Positions 9,894-18,857 of a DNA stretch of 64,000 nucleotides are shown here, piece after piece. The position numbers were made by a program, and so were the translations under genes. How positions within the stretch are numbered: position 1 is the stretch's first letter; each line of letters begins with the position of its first letter. Below the pieces are notes generated by a model. It did no database searches, was not told where the DNA came from, and saw only the letters and a program-made list of their open reading frames with translations. The DNA comes from a virus. The DNA lies in IMG/VR virus record IMGVR_UViG_3300049218_000083, positions 62,001-126,000 of that record; one strand, given 5' to 3'.

Positions 9894-11962
9894 TAGTAAC
9901 TGTTCTCATCGTTCAAGCTGACGGTCACTGCGTTCACGTCAGTTGGATCAAGAGTCAAGATGATCTCGTTGTTGGAACCGAAGGTCAAATTCTGTGGTGG
10001 AACGAAGAAGCTGATCACGCCCAACTGATCGTTAACAGCGATTGGGGTGAAGTTGTTCAGAGTGATTACACCGTTAAGATAGTCGATCGTTCCTGCGTTT
10101 GGATTGATGATCGTTTTGTTGTTGTTCTGGTCGAAGTAGTAAGATCGTAGCACACCATACTGGCCTTGTAGGACAGCGGTGAATTCAGCACCGATACCAC
10201 CGCCACCATTAGCAGTCACGGTTGCTGTAGTGTATTCAGAACCTGCATTGTCAATGGTTACAGAGTTGACAACACCATTCACAATCGTCGCGATAGCGTT
10301 TGCGCCTTGTCCATCACCTTCGATAATCAGTGCTGGAGCAGAAGTGTATCCAGAACCTGGAATCGTGATGAGAATATCATCCAAGCCAGAGTAGCTGTTT
10401 GGAGTTTCTTCGATGTATGTTGAACGCGCAGTTCCGCCGGCATCAAGGATGGTGAAGGTTGGAGATGTGTACAAGTGACGGTTTGCGGTTCCTGGCTGAA
10501 TCTGACAACCAGTGTTCATGACATATGTCTGTGGTGCATTCAAAGCTGGAATCAACTTCTTCTGCAAGAACACATTGACGGTAGATGACAGGACTGAATT
10601 TTCAGAATCATCGACAGCACGTAACAAACGAGACTGACGGAATTCGCTGTTGAACGTGTTGAAGTTCAGAGCCGCATACTGCTGGACAGCATTGACAATG
10701 GTTGTAGTCAGCTGAGATGAAGTCAAAGTGGTTTGGGTTGAATCGTAGTCGACATCGAATGACAAGTAGAGATAGTTGTAGTCGGCGTTGACAAATTCTG
10801 GAGTGACAGTCAAAATGCTGATTGGGCTGATGACATCCTGAATCAAAGCCTGTTGCTGTTGAACGGTTACACCGAAACCATTCTTTGGCTTGGCACTGAT
10901 GTAAACCTTTCCGTAGACTGGTGGGTTTAGAGTTTCACCACCCCATACGGTAACAGCATCAAAATACGGATAGTTCTTGTTGATCAAAGCGATGTAGTCA
11001 TTTACGGTGACAGCACGGTTTTGAGCAATGTAACTCTTTGGTGCTGAGAACTTGATGGAAGCAACGTCTTCAATTGGTGTACCACCGAAACTTGACTGAA
11101 CAGTTGTCACGCTAGAAACAGATCCGGAAAGCAACTGGCTCTGCAAGGCAAAACCTTCAAGACCATTGGCCGCATCTGCACTGGTTGTGATGTATGAGAT
11201 TACAACGATGTTACCATCCTGAAGAGTAGCACCGATAACCCCATCACCAAAATAGATGTTGTAAGAAGCATTCGCACCTTCTTCAACGAAGTAGACGTTT
11301 GCGTTAGCATCGATTGTGGTCAAATCTGTAGCAAGCGTGTATGTTTGCTTGCTTGTGTTAGTCTGAGATGTCTGTACGATAACCTCGAATGACTGCGTGT
11401 CAACGTTTGCATCTGCAATGTTGAACGTAGATGTTGGATTCGTAGAGCTATCCATGATGAAAGTCTTGACGACTGGTGATCCTTCAAGAATTTCTACGTT
11501 GTTGAAATTGAATGTGTTTCCAGCCACTGAAACGGTTGTATCGTCAATCGTTACGAAATTGTATGAAGAGCCGTCGAGAGCAGAAGATGAGAACTGGCTG
11601 AAACGTGGAAGAGTCAAGATTGACGTGTTGTCACTGTTGGCCCTTGTGATAGCAACATTCACTGTTGCCTGTGAGGCGACTGCTGATCGTGGCGTGTAGC
11701 CCAATGCCTTAGCATGTGAAACAACGGTGCTACGAAGAACAGCTGTGTCAAGGAACATTTCATTAGCGACAAGATTAAGATAAATCGCGTTATAATGCGT
11801 ATTATAGGCCAACAAATCAATCAAAACATTGAACGCACTTCCAGTGAAATCATAATCTTGAAACTGTTCTTGACTTTGTAGGAATGTAATGAGATTCTGC
11901 TTGATTGTGTCAAAGTCCAACGAAGTCAACATTAATTTAGATGTGTTAGCAGTGGTTCCCAT
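9893..11962 (-). CDS. 6: Baseplate wedge protein gp6 (baseplate J-like)
   Basis: 689 residues. The N-terminus (LTSLDFDTIKQNLITFLQSQ, FTGSAFNVLIDLLAYNTHYN, NLVANEMFLDTAVLR) is the diagnostic start of T4 gp6. gp6 forms the inner baseplate ring that holds the wedges together and triggers sheath contraction. T4 gp6 is 660 residues, so the length fits. A GSGYTSAPALIIEGDGQGAN segment (about residues 535-560) is shared with the gp7/gp8-like neighbours. It lies directly downstream of an inserted HNH gene (stop at 11962). Confidence 0.93.
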   Translation of the reverse strand: MGTTANTSKLMLTSLDFDTIKQNLITFLQSQEQFQDYDFTGSAFNVLIDLLAYNTHYNAIYLNLVANEMFLDTAVLRSTVVSHAKALGYTPRSAVASQATVNVAITRANSDNTSILTLPRFSQFSSSALDGSSYNFVTIDDTTVSVAGNTFNFNNVEILEGSPVVKTFIMDSSTNPTSTFNIADANVDTQSFEVIVQTSQTNTSKQTYTLATDLTTIDANANVYFVEEGANASYNIYFGDGVIGATLQDGNIVVISYITTSADAANGLEGFALQSQLLSGSVSSVTTVQSSFGGTPIEDVASIKFSAPKSYIAQNRAVTVNDYIALINKNYPYFDAVTVWGGETLNPPVYGKVYISAKPKNGFGVTVQQQQALIQDVISPISILTVTPEFVNADYNYLYLSFDVDYDSTQTTLTSSQLTTTIVNAVQQYAALNFNTFNSEFRQSRLLRAVDDSENSVLSSTVNVFLQKKLIPALNAPQTYVMNTGCQIQPGTANRHLYTSPTFTILDAGGTARSTYIEETPNSYSGLDDILITIPGSGYTSAPALIIEGDGQGANAIATIVNGVVNSVTIDNAGSEYTTATVTANGGGGIGAEFTAVLQGQYGVLRSYYFDQNNNKTIINPNAGTIDYLNGVITLNNFTPIAVNDQLGVISFFVPPQNLTFGSNNEIILTLDPTDVNAVTVSLNDENSY

Positions 11963-12450
11963 TATTCTTTACTCTTACAATTATCGAAGTGGTATCTCTT
12001 CATCACTGGACCTTTCCCTTGTTTGTCACAGTGTGGACAGCTTACCAAAGGATGTGGATGGTAATTTCCTCTGTTGCCTACACCATACTGATTTCCTTGA
12101 TGGGATCGGCTAATCTTTTCATTTGCTTCCTTGGTTCTTGTCCAAGGACCTTTCTTGTTAACGTATGGTCGACCTTTCAATTTAGCAGACATCTTTGCTC
12201 GGTATTCAGGAGTCTTCACATATGACATATCTCGATTCTTAATTCCCTCACGCAAAGCTATCAGTCTTCCTTCTTCACCAGTAACTCGACCAGATAACAT
12301 CTCCCAAGCCAATTCATCTTGCCATCTACCATGCTGCTCGAACAGCACACGATGAGCCTCAGCGTGTTGCTCTATAGTCAATTCCACAAGGTTAGATGGA
12401 TCGTCGGATCCACCAGCATGCCTTGGGTTTATGTGATGTAAATGGTTCAA
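11962..12450 (-). CDS. HNH homing endonuclease
   Basis: 162 residues between gp25 and gp6. The HNH core is at the N-terminus: HHINPRHAGGSDDPSNLVEL followed by EQHAEAHRVLFEQHG, an H-N-H type seen in phage homing enzymes. A NUMOD3-like middle (YRAKMSAKLKGR) and a C-terminal zinc module (CPHC, then KRYHFDNC) follow. The start appears to be TTG at 12450-12448, overlapping the gp25 TGA as TTGA, so there is no ATG and translation probably relies on coupling. Free-standing intron-less homing enzymes like this cut the homologous site in phages that lack them. Confidence 0.85.
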   Translation of the reverse strand: MNHLHHINPRHAGGSDDPSNLVELTIEQHAEAHRVLFEQHGRWQDELAWEMLSGRVTGEEGRLIALREGIKNRDMSYVKTPEYRAKMSAKLKGRPYVNKKGPWTRTKEANEKISRSHQGNQYGVGNRGNYHPHPLVSCPHCDKQGKGPVMKRYHFDNCKSKE

Positions 12451-12860
12451 CGAAGCCTCTCAAGGAACACTTGTATCTGAATTGGAGTTTGTATGCCACC
12501 AGCTACAGAAAACACGATTGTCACCTGGTATCCGTCCAATTGCGTGGATGCCTGTACGATGATGTTCAGGACTTCCGCGCGAGGTTCAAAGTTTTGAAGC
12601 ACGTCACCGATTTCCTTGGACAACAAATTAGCTGTAACACCATCGACAAGTTCAAACAACAGCTTGCGAACGTTGCCACCGATTTCTGGGTGGAATGGTC
12701 GTTCGTAGTGATTCGTGGACACCAGGTTAACGATGGACTGAACCACGCTGTTAACACCAGTCACTTTCAGCAAATCACCAGTGATTGGGTGTGCTTGAAA
12801 ATCAATGTCAAAATCTGAATAAGTGCGTGTTTGTAGAGGTGTTGATAAATTATTTGCCAT
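12447..12860 (-). CDS. 25: Baseplate wedge protein gp25
   Basis: 137 residues, matching the usual size of the GPW/gp25 family (T4 gp25 is 132). Recognisable signs are the SDFDIDF start, DLLKVTGVNSVVQSIVNLV, and the conserved ERPFHPEIGG motif at about residues 53-62 that corresponds to the R-P-x-x-P-x-x-G core of gp25. gp25 sits at the wedge-hub interface and nucleates sheath assembly. Upstream are a CTAAATA motif at about 12891-12897 and a GGGAGG ribosome-binding site. Confidence 0.93.
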   Translation of the reverse strand: MANNLSTPLQTRTYSDFDIDFQAHPITGDLLKVTGVNSVVQSIVNLVSTNHYERPFHPEIGGNVRKLLFELVDGVTANLLSKEIGDVLQNFEPRAEVLNIIVQASTQLDGYQVTIVFSVAGGIQTPIQIQVFLERLR

Positions 12861-13358
12861 TTAGCAGAACCTCCCATTGTTGTCTTTGTTACTATTTAGA
12901 CCTTTTGTTCTACCGAAATTCCAACCAGTTGGTAGTTGGCCATTCTTTTTCATGGTTTTATCTGTTACACCATCAGTAATCCATCTGAATCCACCATGGT
13001 TATGATGAGCTGAACCACTCAATGGTTTTGGTGGATTGACATGAGTCCCAAGTTGTTTTCTTGTCTCGTATGCCTTTCTACCTGATTCTAATGTTGTCTT
13101 TGGTGGAATTTTCCCACCAACAGTCATGTTGTAGTTCCAAGGATGCTTTATGAATTCTTCCGTGACAATTTCAGCTTCCTTGGCATATGCCTCTTCAGCT
13201 GTTATGAAAGCTGTTATTCCATATTTCTTAACAGCTCTCTTTAGGTGTTTTCCGGAGCCAAAATATCCATCAAATTCGTATGGTTGTTCTTGTTCATGTA
13301 CTCCGATGTACACTTTTCCTGTGGCAATATGAGTGGTGATGTAAACTATGTGGGGCAT
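12861..13358 (-). CDS. GIY-YIG homing endonuclease with a probable internal deletion
   Basis: I start it at ATG 13358 (MPHIVYITTHIATGKVYIGVH), 11 bases after the gp5 stop. The frame stays open further upstream but that part lies inside gp5. GIY-YIG tyrosines (IVYI, VYIGVH) and the YFGSGKHLKRAVKKYG block are present. Compared with the relative at 4886-5482, about nine residues are missing between KKYGITAF and EAYAKEAEIV. The junction is flanked by a direct repeat ATAACAGCT (twice in 21 bases), which suggests a slippage deletion near the active-site helix. The C-terminal zinc module is absent too. Confidence 0.75.
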   Translation of the reverse strand: MPHIVYITTHIATGKVYIGVHEQEQPYEFDGYFGSGKHLKRAVKKYGITAFITAEEAYAKEAEIVTEEFIKHPWNYNMTVGGKIPPKTTLESGRKAYETRKQLGTHVNPPKPLSGSAHHNHGGFRWITDGVTDKTMKKNGQLPTGWNFGRTKGLNSNKDNNGRFC

Positions 13359-13369
13359 TTCGTATTTTA

Positions 13370-15382
13370 TCAAGTTAGGAACAGAGCGCGCTCGTTGTTG
13401 CGACGAGTCGTAAGTCCTGGAAGCACCTCTCCGCCACCCTTGTTCCAAAGCAAGAATGCGTTGCCAGCCTTACACCACTGCTGCTGGTTGATGAACTTAA
13501 GAACGGAGCTCTTCTTCCAGTTGTTAGGACCGATGTTGTAGATCAGGCTCAAGCATGCGTCGATCATGTTCTGTGTCAATCCGACTGTTACAGTCTGTTG
13601 TAGGATTGGTAGGAACTCATTGTTCACTGCGTCGGTCAAGTATTCCTGTGCGGTTTCGCGACTGATCAATTCACCGAGCGTGACTGGCTTGCCAATAGCG
13701 ACGGCTGTAGTTCCATAGCCGATTGTAAGAGGCTCACCACCCGTTGCTGGGTCTGGGTAAGCAGTGACCATATTAGGAGACACAACCTTTGCAAAGCCTT
13801 CTGCTGACTGTATAAGTGCCAGACCATTTTGCGTGATAGCGAACTGAGACTGATTCGTAATGAATGTCTTGGTAGACGCATCGTATGTGCAGTTGCTCGT
13901 ATTGACGTTGGCCGTGTTGGCGTCTGGTGTGATAAGGTTGTTGTTCGCAACAGTGTTGTTAGCGCCAGGCACCAAGAACTGACGCTGAACGTATGCGACG
14001 CCAGTGACTGGGTCCAATTGAACCTCGGTGATGTCGAATGGAATTGGGACTTCTTCTGGTGGAGCCACGCCAGTGTTCTTCGTAAGCGCAGCCATGCCAC
14101 CTGGGATACCAGCAGCTGCACCTGCCTGAGGTGAACCAGCACCACTGGCGGTTGGAGCACCCTGATTAACACTGATCAATTCAGCGATTTGAACGGCACC
14201 ACTGATTCCAACGGTTGCACCCGTCAACGCTGCCTGACCTGACGCAAGCAAGTTTACATCAGAACCTTGCGCGTTGAAATCACCACCAGCATTCATATTC
14301 AAATCACCACCAGAGCCGATGGTTGTTACACCAGAAGAAACATCAATGCTGTTCTGGCCAGTCACGAACACTTGATCACCGATCAACGTCGCGTCTTCAT
14401 CTGCTGACAAATTGACGCTCTTGGCTTGAACATTGAACGAGCCACCAACAGAGAAATCAACGTCACCAGCAACGTTGGCGGTCATCTTTCCACCACTCTC
14501 AAGGATTACGTCACCTTTGACCCTGATGTAAGCATCGGAGTCAACTGTGATAGCAACTCGGCCCATAACGTGGATGTTGTCATCACCCATGACGATCGTG
14601 TAACGACTTCGTGTGATCTTTTCAACTTTGGTTCCTGTGGGATACCATTCCATGAAAGATCCGCTTCTGTGAGCAATATGGATACGTTCTGATCCAGGGG
14701 TATCATCATACTCAATGACGTGCCCTGATTCTGTGACTGTAGCGTTGTCATATGGATACTCCGGATTGTATGCAGGGTACGGTTCGGACCATCGATAATT
14801 ATTTGCTGAGACCACATTCTTATCTAGATTGTTCTTACGAGCGGCAATCACAGTGTTCGCAAGATTTTGGTATCTTGCGACACCAGAAACGGTTGGTTGG
14901 TTGAGCTCGTCTGCGTTTGGATGACGCAAAGACTCAAGGACTGCTGGATCAGCAGTGTTAGCTTCGTTGATGACTATGCCAGAGCCATCAGTGTTGTATA
15001 CTCTGGAGACTGGAACCTTTGGCGCGAGCGCAATAACTGACTCTGGACGAAGATCATGGAAACCTGATCCAACGTTTGGTGGGTTGCTTTCGATACCTGG
15101 AAGCACGCCGATAACCAAAGGCATTTGCTTGGACCCATCTAGCCATACACCGAAAACAACTTCGGACTCTTTTGGTGTTGAGAAACTCTTGCCGTTCTCA
15201 CCCTGGATTATCGGAGCCCACGGTAAGTCCGATGAAGGAATTTCAGCCAACGACGGATTATGTACGCCATAGATACGCACCTGTACGCGACCCAACTCTA
15301 GAGGGTCTTGACGTGATTCTACGACTCCAGTAAAGAAACCCTGGAAGTCTTCACCTGAGAACCACTTATTGATTGTTGCCAT
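13370..15382 (-). CDS. 5: Baseplate central spike gp5 with C-terminal lysozyme domain
   Basis: 670 residues. Residues 1-120 form the gp5/VgrG-type OB-fold (GVVESRQDPLELGRVQVRIYG). Residues about 200-390 carry the repeating V-x-G-D/I-x-V pattern of the spike beta-helix. Residues about 505-670 are a GH24 lysozyme domain: SAEGF with the catalytic-type Glu, AYPDP, LTIGYGTT, then the SLIYNIG and TRRNNERALF C-terminal signatures. T4 gp5 has the lysozyme in the middle, between OB and helix; here it is at the C-terminus. The enzyme would open peptidoglycan during tube penetration. Confidence 0.92.
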   Translation of the reverse strand: MATINKWFSGEDFQGFFTGVVESRQDPLELGRVQVRIYGVHNPSLAEIPSSDLPWAPIIQGENGKSFSTPKESEVVFGVWLDGSKQMPLVIGVLPGIESNPPNVGSGFHDLRPESVIALAPKVPVSRVYNTDGSGIVINEANTADPAVLESLRHPNADELNQPTVSGVARYQNLANTVIAARKNNLDKNVVSANNYRWSEPYPAYNPEYPYDNATVTESGHVIEYDDTPGSERIHIAHRSGSFMEWYPTGTKVEKITRSRYTIVMGDDNIHVMGRVAITVDSDAYIRVKGDVILESGGKMTANVAGDVDFSVGGSFNVQAKSVNLSADEDATLIGDQVFVTGQNSIDVSSGVTTIGSGGDLNMNAGGDFNAQGSDVNLLASGQAALTGATVGISGAVQIAELISVNQGAPTASGAGSPQAGAAAGIPGGMAALTKNTGVAPPEEVPIPFDITEVQLDPVTGVAYVQRQFLVPGANNTVANNNLITPDANTANVNTSNCTYDASTKTFITNQSQFAITQNGLALIQSAEGFAKVVSPNMVTAYPDPATGGEPLTIGYGTTAVAIGKPVTLGELISRETAQEYLTDAVNNEFLPILQQTVTVGLTQNMIDACLSLIYNIGPNNWKKSSVLKFINQQQWCKAGNAFLLWNKGGGEVLPGLTTRRNNERALFLT

Positions 15383-16683
15383 TATGATTTAACCACGGAT
15401 TGCAAAGATGGAGAACTGCTTGCTGGTTGGTTGAACGCAGTTGACACGCTATCAGACAACAACTCAACGATCGTTGTACTGATGTCAAGAATGAACTTGT
15501 GATGAACGCTACTGACCAAATAGTAACCAGTTCGCACTGGGTCATTGGCTGTTGTCTTGTTCTGAATCTGCATGACTGGAACATTCAAACCGACAACCAT
15601 TCCAGCCTTCAGCTGAATGTCACCCGGAATTGATCCAACAACCTTGAAGGTATTTAACTGACCCAAACGAGAGGCAGTTTGTGGCAACCACTTCTGAACA
15701 TTTGCTGGGTTGAATGTTGGATCTGAATCCGCCGACAACGTGAATTTCAACATGTTGCCTTCGGTTTGGTATACAGACTGTCCAAGCCTGTTTTGCAGTT
15801 CATTGGATGGCAGATACTGATTCAGGATAGCATTGTTGGCCAATTGCTTGACGTTGAAATTGACGGCAGTGTATTTGCGGTTGACAATATCGAAAGTCGC
15901 AAGGGTAGATGAGAACGCACCTGACCTGATTGCCTTCAGCATGTCGAAATCCTGAGTAATGTTCAGGACAACGAACGTGTTACTGTTCTTGACCGGATCC
16001 TGTTCCAACGTAATGTTGTAGCTGTAAACCTGATAAACAGGTTGATTCAGCAATGACTCGTAAGACACAAAATTGTATCCGTCACGGTTTTCGAAGAACA
16101 AGAACAAATTCTTGTTGACTCCGTAGCCGCGAGGTGTCAACCATGAGATAGCTTCAAACGGAGCCATACGTGGAATGATCATGTCGAAGTTGCCAGATGT
16201 CTGTTCAACCTGATGAATCTTCTGAGAAGGAACTTTGAGTTTGTTTTTAAGAAGATCAGTAATCATCTGATCGATACGCAATCCTTTGTAAGACTTGCTG
16301 ACCAGGTTTTGCGCTGACACCAGCAATTCTTCAGAACAAAAGTAAAGAGTGTAATTCTGCAATCCGTTAGAGCCAAGAGAGCGATCGCTGCACTTGTAGA
16401 TTCGGAATGTCTTGATGATAGGGTTGTTCAGAGATGGCTTATCGATGTTGATTTGCAGGAATTCATTGCCGTGCAATTTCAGGTTTGAAATCAAGTCCAA
16501 CGCATCACCCATAACCAAACTACCTGTCATCACTGCCGTGAAAATGTCTTCGTAGAGGTTCAATTCAACCATCAAACCTCGAATGTCTGTGACTACACCG
16601 TCGCTGGTTACAAGCTGAAGAGTGTTCAACTTGTAGTCGGACGATGCTATCAAACCAGTGGTATCAGATGCTGTATTTGCCAT
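15382..16683 (-). CDS. 27: Baseplate hub protein, gp27-like
   Basis: 433 residues, placed between gp53-like and gp5 genes. The order of features (N-terminal LQLVTSDGVVTDIRGLMVELNLYEDIF, FRIYKCSDR, a GYGVNKNLFLFFENRDGYNFVS block, C-terminal TGYYLVSSVHHKF) is the pattern of gp27/gpD-type hub proteins of T4-like phages. gp27 forms the torus that attaches gp5 to the tail tube. The stop and the gp5 start overlap by one base (TAATG), consistent with coupled synthesis of two partners. Confidence 0.85.
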   Translation of the reverse strand: MANTASDTTGLIASSDYKLNTLQLVTSDGVVTDIRGLMVELNLYEDIFTAVMTGSLVMGDALDLISNLKLHGNEFLQINIDKPSLNNPIIKTFRIYKCSDRSLGSNGLQNYTLYFCSEELLVSAQNLVSKSYKGLRIDQMITDLLKNKLKVPSQKIHQVEQTSGNFDMIIPRMAPFEAISWLTPRGYGVNKNLFLFFENRDGYNFVSYESLLNQPVYQVYSYNITLEQDPVKNSNTFVVLNITQDFDMLKAIRSGAFSSTLATFDIVNRKYTAVNFNVKQLANNAILNQYLPSNELQNRLGQSVYQTEGNMLKFTLSADSDPTFNPANVQKWLPQTASRLGQLNTFKVVGSIPGDIQLKAGMVVGLNVPVMQIQNKTTANDPVRTGYYLVSSVHHKFILDISTTIVELLSDSVSTAFNQPASSSPSLQSVVKS

Positions 16684-16697
16684 GACGAAGGTTTATT

Positions 16698-17372
16698 TTA
16701 AGAGCCTAGAAGTGACTGGAATTGCGCCTCAATCTGCGGAGCATATGCTGTGTCAATCAAGATGATCTCACGCTTTGCCTCGTTAATCGCCACCTGATTA
16801 TCGTAGGCAGTGACTGCTGTCAAAGTCGTCACGGTTGTGACCAGCGCACCATCTGGAGTGATGACGCTGTTATTAGACACGATGACGACTGGATTGTCGA
16901 TTGTTGGTAGCGTTCTTGGGACCAGCTGATTGGTTGCGAAATTGTAAGTGTATGGTTCTGGAGTTACCGTTGCGCTGTAAGTTTTGGTATTTGCCACACC
17001 ATTGATCACCGTTGTAACGGTTTCAGTTTGTTGGTAGACAGCGATCTGAGATTGAGCGTTTGCTTCGCTTCCGTACGCAGCGATGATGTTGTTAGAGAAC
17101 GCGTCGTTGTTCAAAACAAAATCAAAGTATGGGTCGATTGCCATGTTCGCAAAAATGACCATCCAGTGACGGAGCGGATCACCATAATACTTGAACGCGA
17201 TACTCTCGATGGTATCTCCATCCTGCATAGCATATTTGTAATACACCAATGAGTTCTGCAGAACTGAACTGAGAACGTTGACACGCGTGAAGATGTTCGT
17301 GAGCGTGTAGAATTCCTGGTTGTCGGGATCGAACGTGTAGTAGAGCGTTGGGAATTGTTCGAAGTACAGCAT
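16698..17372 (-). CDS. 53: Baseplate wedge protein gp53
   Basis: 224 residues (T4 gp53 is 196). The block YAMQDGDTIESIAFKYYGDP followed by RHWMVIFANMAIDPYFDFVL resembles a LysM-like motif and is the conserved core of gp53. gp53 joins neighbouring wedges in the baseplate. Immediately upstream is an HNH gene whose stop touches this start. Confidence 0.85.
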   Translation of the reverse strand: MLYFEQFPTLYYTFDPDNQEFYTLTNIFTRVNVLSSVLQNSLVYYKYAMQDGDTIESIAFKYYGDPLRHWMVIFANMAIDPYFDFVLNNDAFSNNIIAAYGSEANAQSQIAVYQQTETVTTVINGVANTKTYSATVTPEPYTYNFATNQLVPRTLPTIDNPVVIVSNNSVITPDGALVTTVTTLTAVTAYDNQVAINEAKREIILIDTAYAPQIEAQFQSLLGS

Positions 17373-17677
17373 TATGCTACTTTCCTATTGCGATTACCTT
17401 TCATAGCTAGTGATTGCTTTCGTTTTTGTTCTTCAGTTACGACTTTACCTTTGTTGGCTCGACTTTGCGTCAAACGAATTGCCTCTTCGTGACTTATCAT
17501 TCTAGCCAACCCTTTCCAGGCAATCTCATCTTGCCACAATCCATGTTGTTCAAATAATACACGGTGCGCTTCTGCATGCTCTTCGACAGTAAATTCGATG
17601 AGATTAGATGGATCATCTGTTCCGCCCATGTGTTCAGGGATGATATGATGCATATGCTTAGTAGCCATATTTGTCAA
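17372..17677 (-). CDS. HNH homing endonuclease, short form
   Basis: 101 residues. The HNH core HHIIPEHMGGTDDPSNLIEF plus EEHAEAHRVLFEQHG is closely similar to the enzyme at 11962-12450, so the two are paralogues that spread between tail genes. The NUMOD3-like tail (EEQKRKQSLAMKGNRNRK) is present, but the protein ends before the C-terminal zinc module, suggesting truncation. The ATG overlaps the end of the gp48-like gene. Whether it is still active is unclear. Confidence 0.8.
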   Translation of the reverse strand: MTNMATKHMHHIIPEHMGGTDDPSNLIEFTVEEHAEAHRVLFEQHGLWQDEIAWKGLARMISHEEAIRLTQSRANKGKVVTEEQKRKQSLAMKGNRNRKVA

Positions 17678-18818
17678 TTAACTCCCGAGTTATTACAGCC
17701 ATTTCCTGGAATGTCAACTGCACATCGATGCGCAATGGAGATCCGTCGTTGAATGTTGTCCAAGAACCAGCGCCAGCATAGTTCACGTTGATGTTCGTCA
17801 AAGCGCAAGTGGAAATACGAGCGATGCTCTGGTTCTCAGCCTGCATGAAGTAGAATGAGATGTCGAACTGCGCTGGTGGAATGAAGTAACGACCACCTGC
17901 TTCACTGCTGACTTCTGGAGCCGCAAATGACTTGAAAGTCTTGATGATGTTAGCGATTGCAACAGACTCTTGCTGGGATCGAGGAATGAAATGGAAGTCA
18001 AACTGGAACTGACGATTCTCGGTTTGCTTGAACAACATTTCAACGTGAGGGTTGACAGCTGCACCGATTGACTTCAATGTCAAATCAGTGAAACCTGGAC
18101 CAACACCACCGGAAGCTGACAACAGATCCGCGCCAAGTTCACCAGACTGCGCTGCGTTGAAGCTCTTGTTTGGGTTATGCGTGAAAAGGTTGTTGCTCAG
18201 AGTAGATGCCAAATCCTTTGCGATCTTTTTGTCATCATCGAAGCTGCCGCCGATTTGCGCATACTTACCGATGTTTCCGCCGGCATCCGTTGCGCTTACT
18301 CCACCCCATGTATGCGTGTACTGTGTAGCAATCGTATCAGGCATGTAGATGGCGATGGACTGTTTGATTCGTACAAGCTTCGGCTTGAGATTCAAGGTAG
18401 TCAACAGCGTGCCACCGAGCGCACCGCCAGCTGCTGCAACGGCTGCTGCCTTGCCTCCTGACTGGATTGCTGTTACACCGCTAGTCAAGAGAATAGCACC
18501 ACCGAGATTTTGTCCAGTCGTAACTGGTGCGTAGACTCCACCCTGAGACTGAAGCGTGTTGTAATTCTGAACAGACGCGATGTTAGCATTTGCCACAGCC
18601 TGGTTGCTGTTCTTGAGATACTTGGATGACTCAGGAAGGTTAATGTTGAAGACTACATAATGAGGAACATCGTTTGTTCCAATGCCTTCAAGCGGATAAC
18701 GAAGCTGCTGTAGAGAGTATGGATCCTTTGACAATGCGGCTGTTGGTCCCACACCTGTTTGCTGAGAACCATCGGTTGGTGGTGAGACTGCTGTTACTGA
18801 ATAGGGATTCTGTGGCAT
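17658..18818 (-). CDS. 48: Baseplate tail-tube cap protein, gp48-like
   Basis: 386 residues (T4 gp48 is 364). The C-terminal half has NPHVEMLFKQTENRQFQFDF, HFIPRSQQESVAIANIIKTF and PAQFDISFYF, the conserved pattern of the gp48/gp54 tail-tube-related proteins. N-terminal YVVFNINLPESSKY fits too. A Gly/Ala-rich segment (about residues 115-140) may be a flexible or hydrophobic insertion. A CTAAATA motif at 18846-18852 lies about 30 bases upstream and could serve as its late promoter. Confidence 0.85.
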   Translation of the reverse strand: MPQNPYSVTAVSPPTDGSQQTGVGPTAALSKDPYSLQQLRYPLEGIGTNDVPHYVVFNINLPESSKYLKNSNQAVANANIASVQNYNTLQSQGGVYAPVTTGQNLGGAILLTSGVTAIQSGGKAAAVAAAGGALGGTLLTTLNLKPKLVRIKQSIAIYMPDTIATQYTHTWGGVSATDAGGNIGKYAQIGGSFDDDKKIAKDLASTLSNNLFTHNPNKSFNAAQSGELGADLLSASGGVGPGFTDLTLKSIGAAVNPHVEMLFKQTENRQFQFDFHFIPRSQQESVAIANIIKTFKSFAAPEVSSEAGGRYFIPPAQFDISFYFMQAENQSIARISTCALTNINVNYAGAGSWTTFNDGSPLRIDVQLTFQEMAVITRELIDKYGY

Positions 18819-18845
18819 GGATACATACAGGATAGTGTAATAGGG

Positions 18846-18852
18846 AATATTT
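18846..18852 (-). promoter_or_regulatory. Late-promoter-like CTAAATA motif upstream of gp48
   Basis: Reads GACTAAATATTCCC on the minus strand, about 30 bases before the gp48-like ATG. It matches the T4 late promoter core (TATAAATA) in its last six bases. The same heptamer recurs before many genes here; other clear copies are listed in the findings. Confidence 0.5.
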
Positions 18853-18857
18853 AGTCC

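Noticed and set aside
13359-13448. Extended N-terminus of the GIY-YIG gene
   Set aside because: The extra 30 codons lie inside gp5 and carry no GIY-YIG sequence; the MPHIVYI start fits the family.
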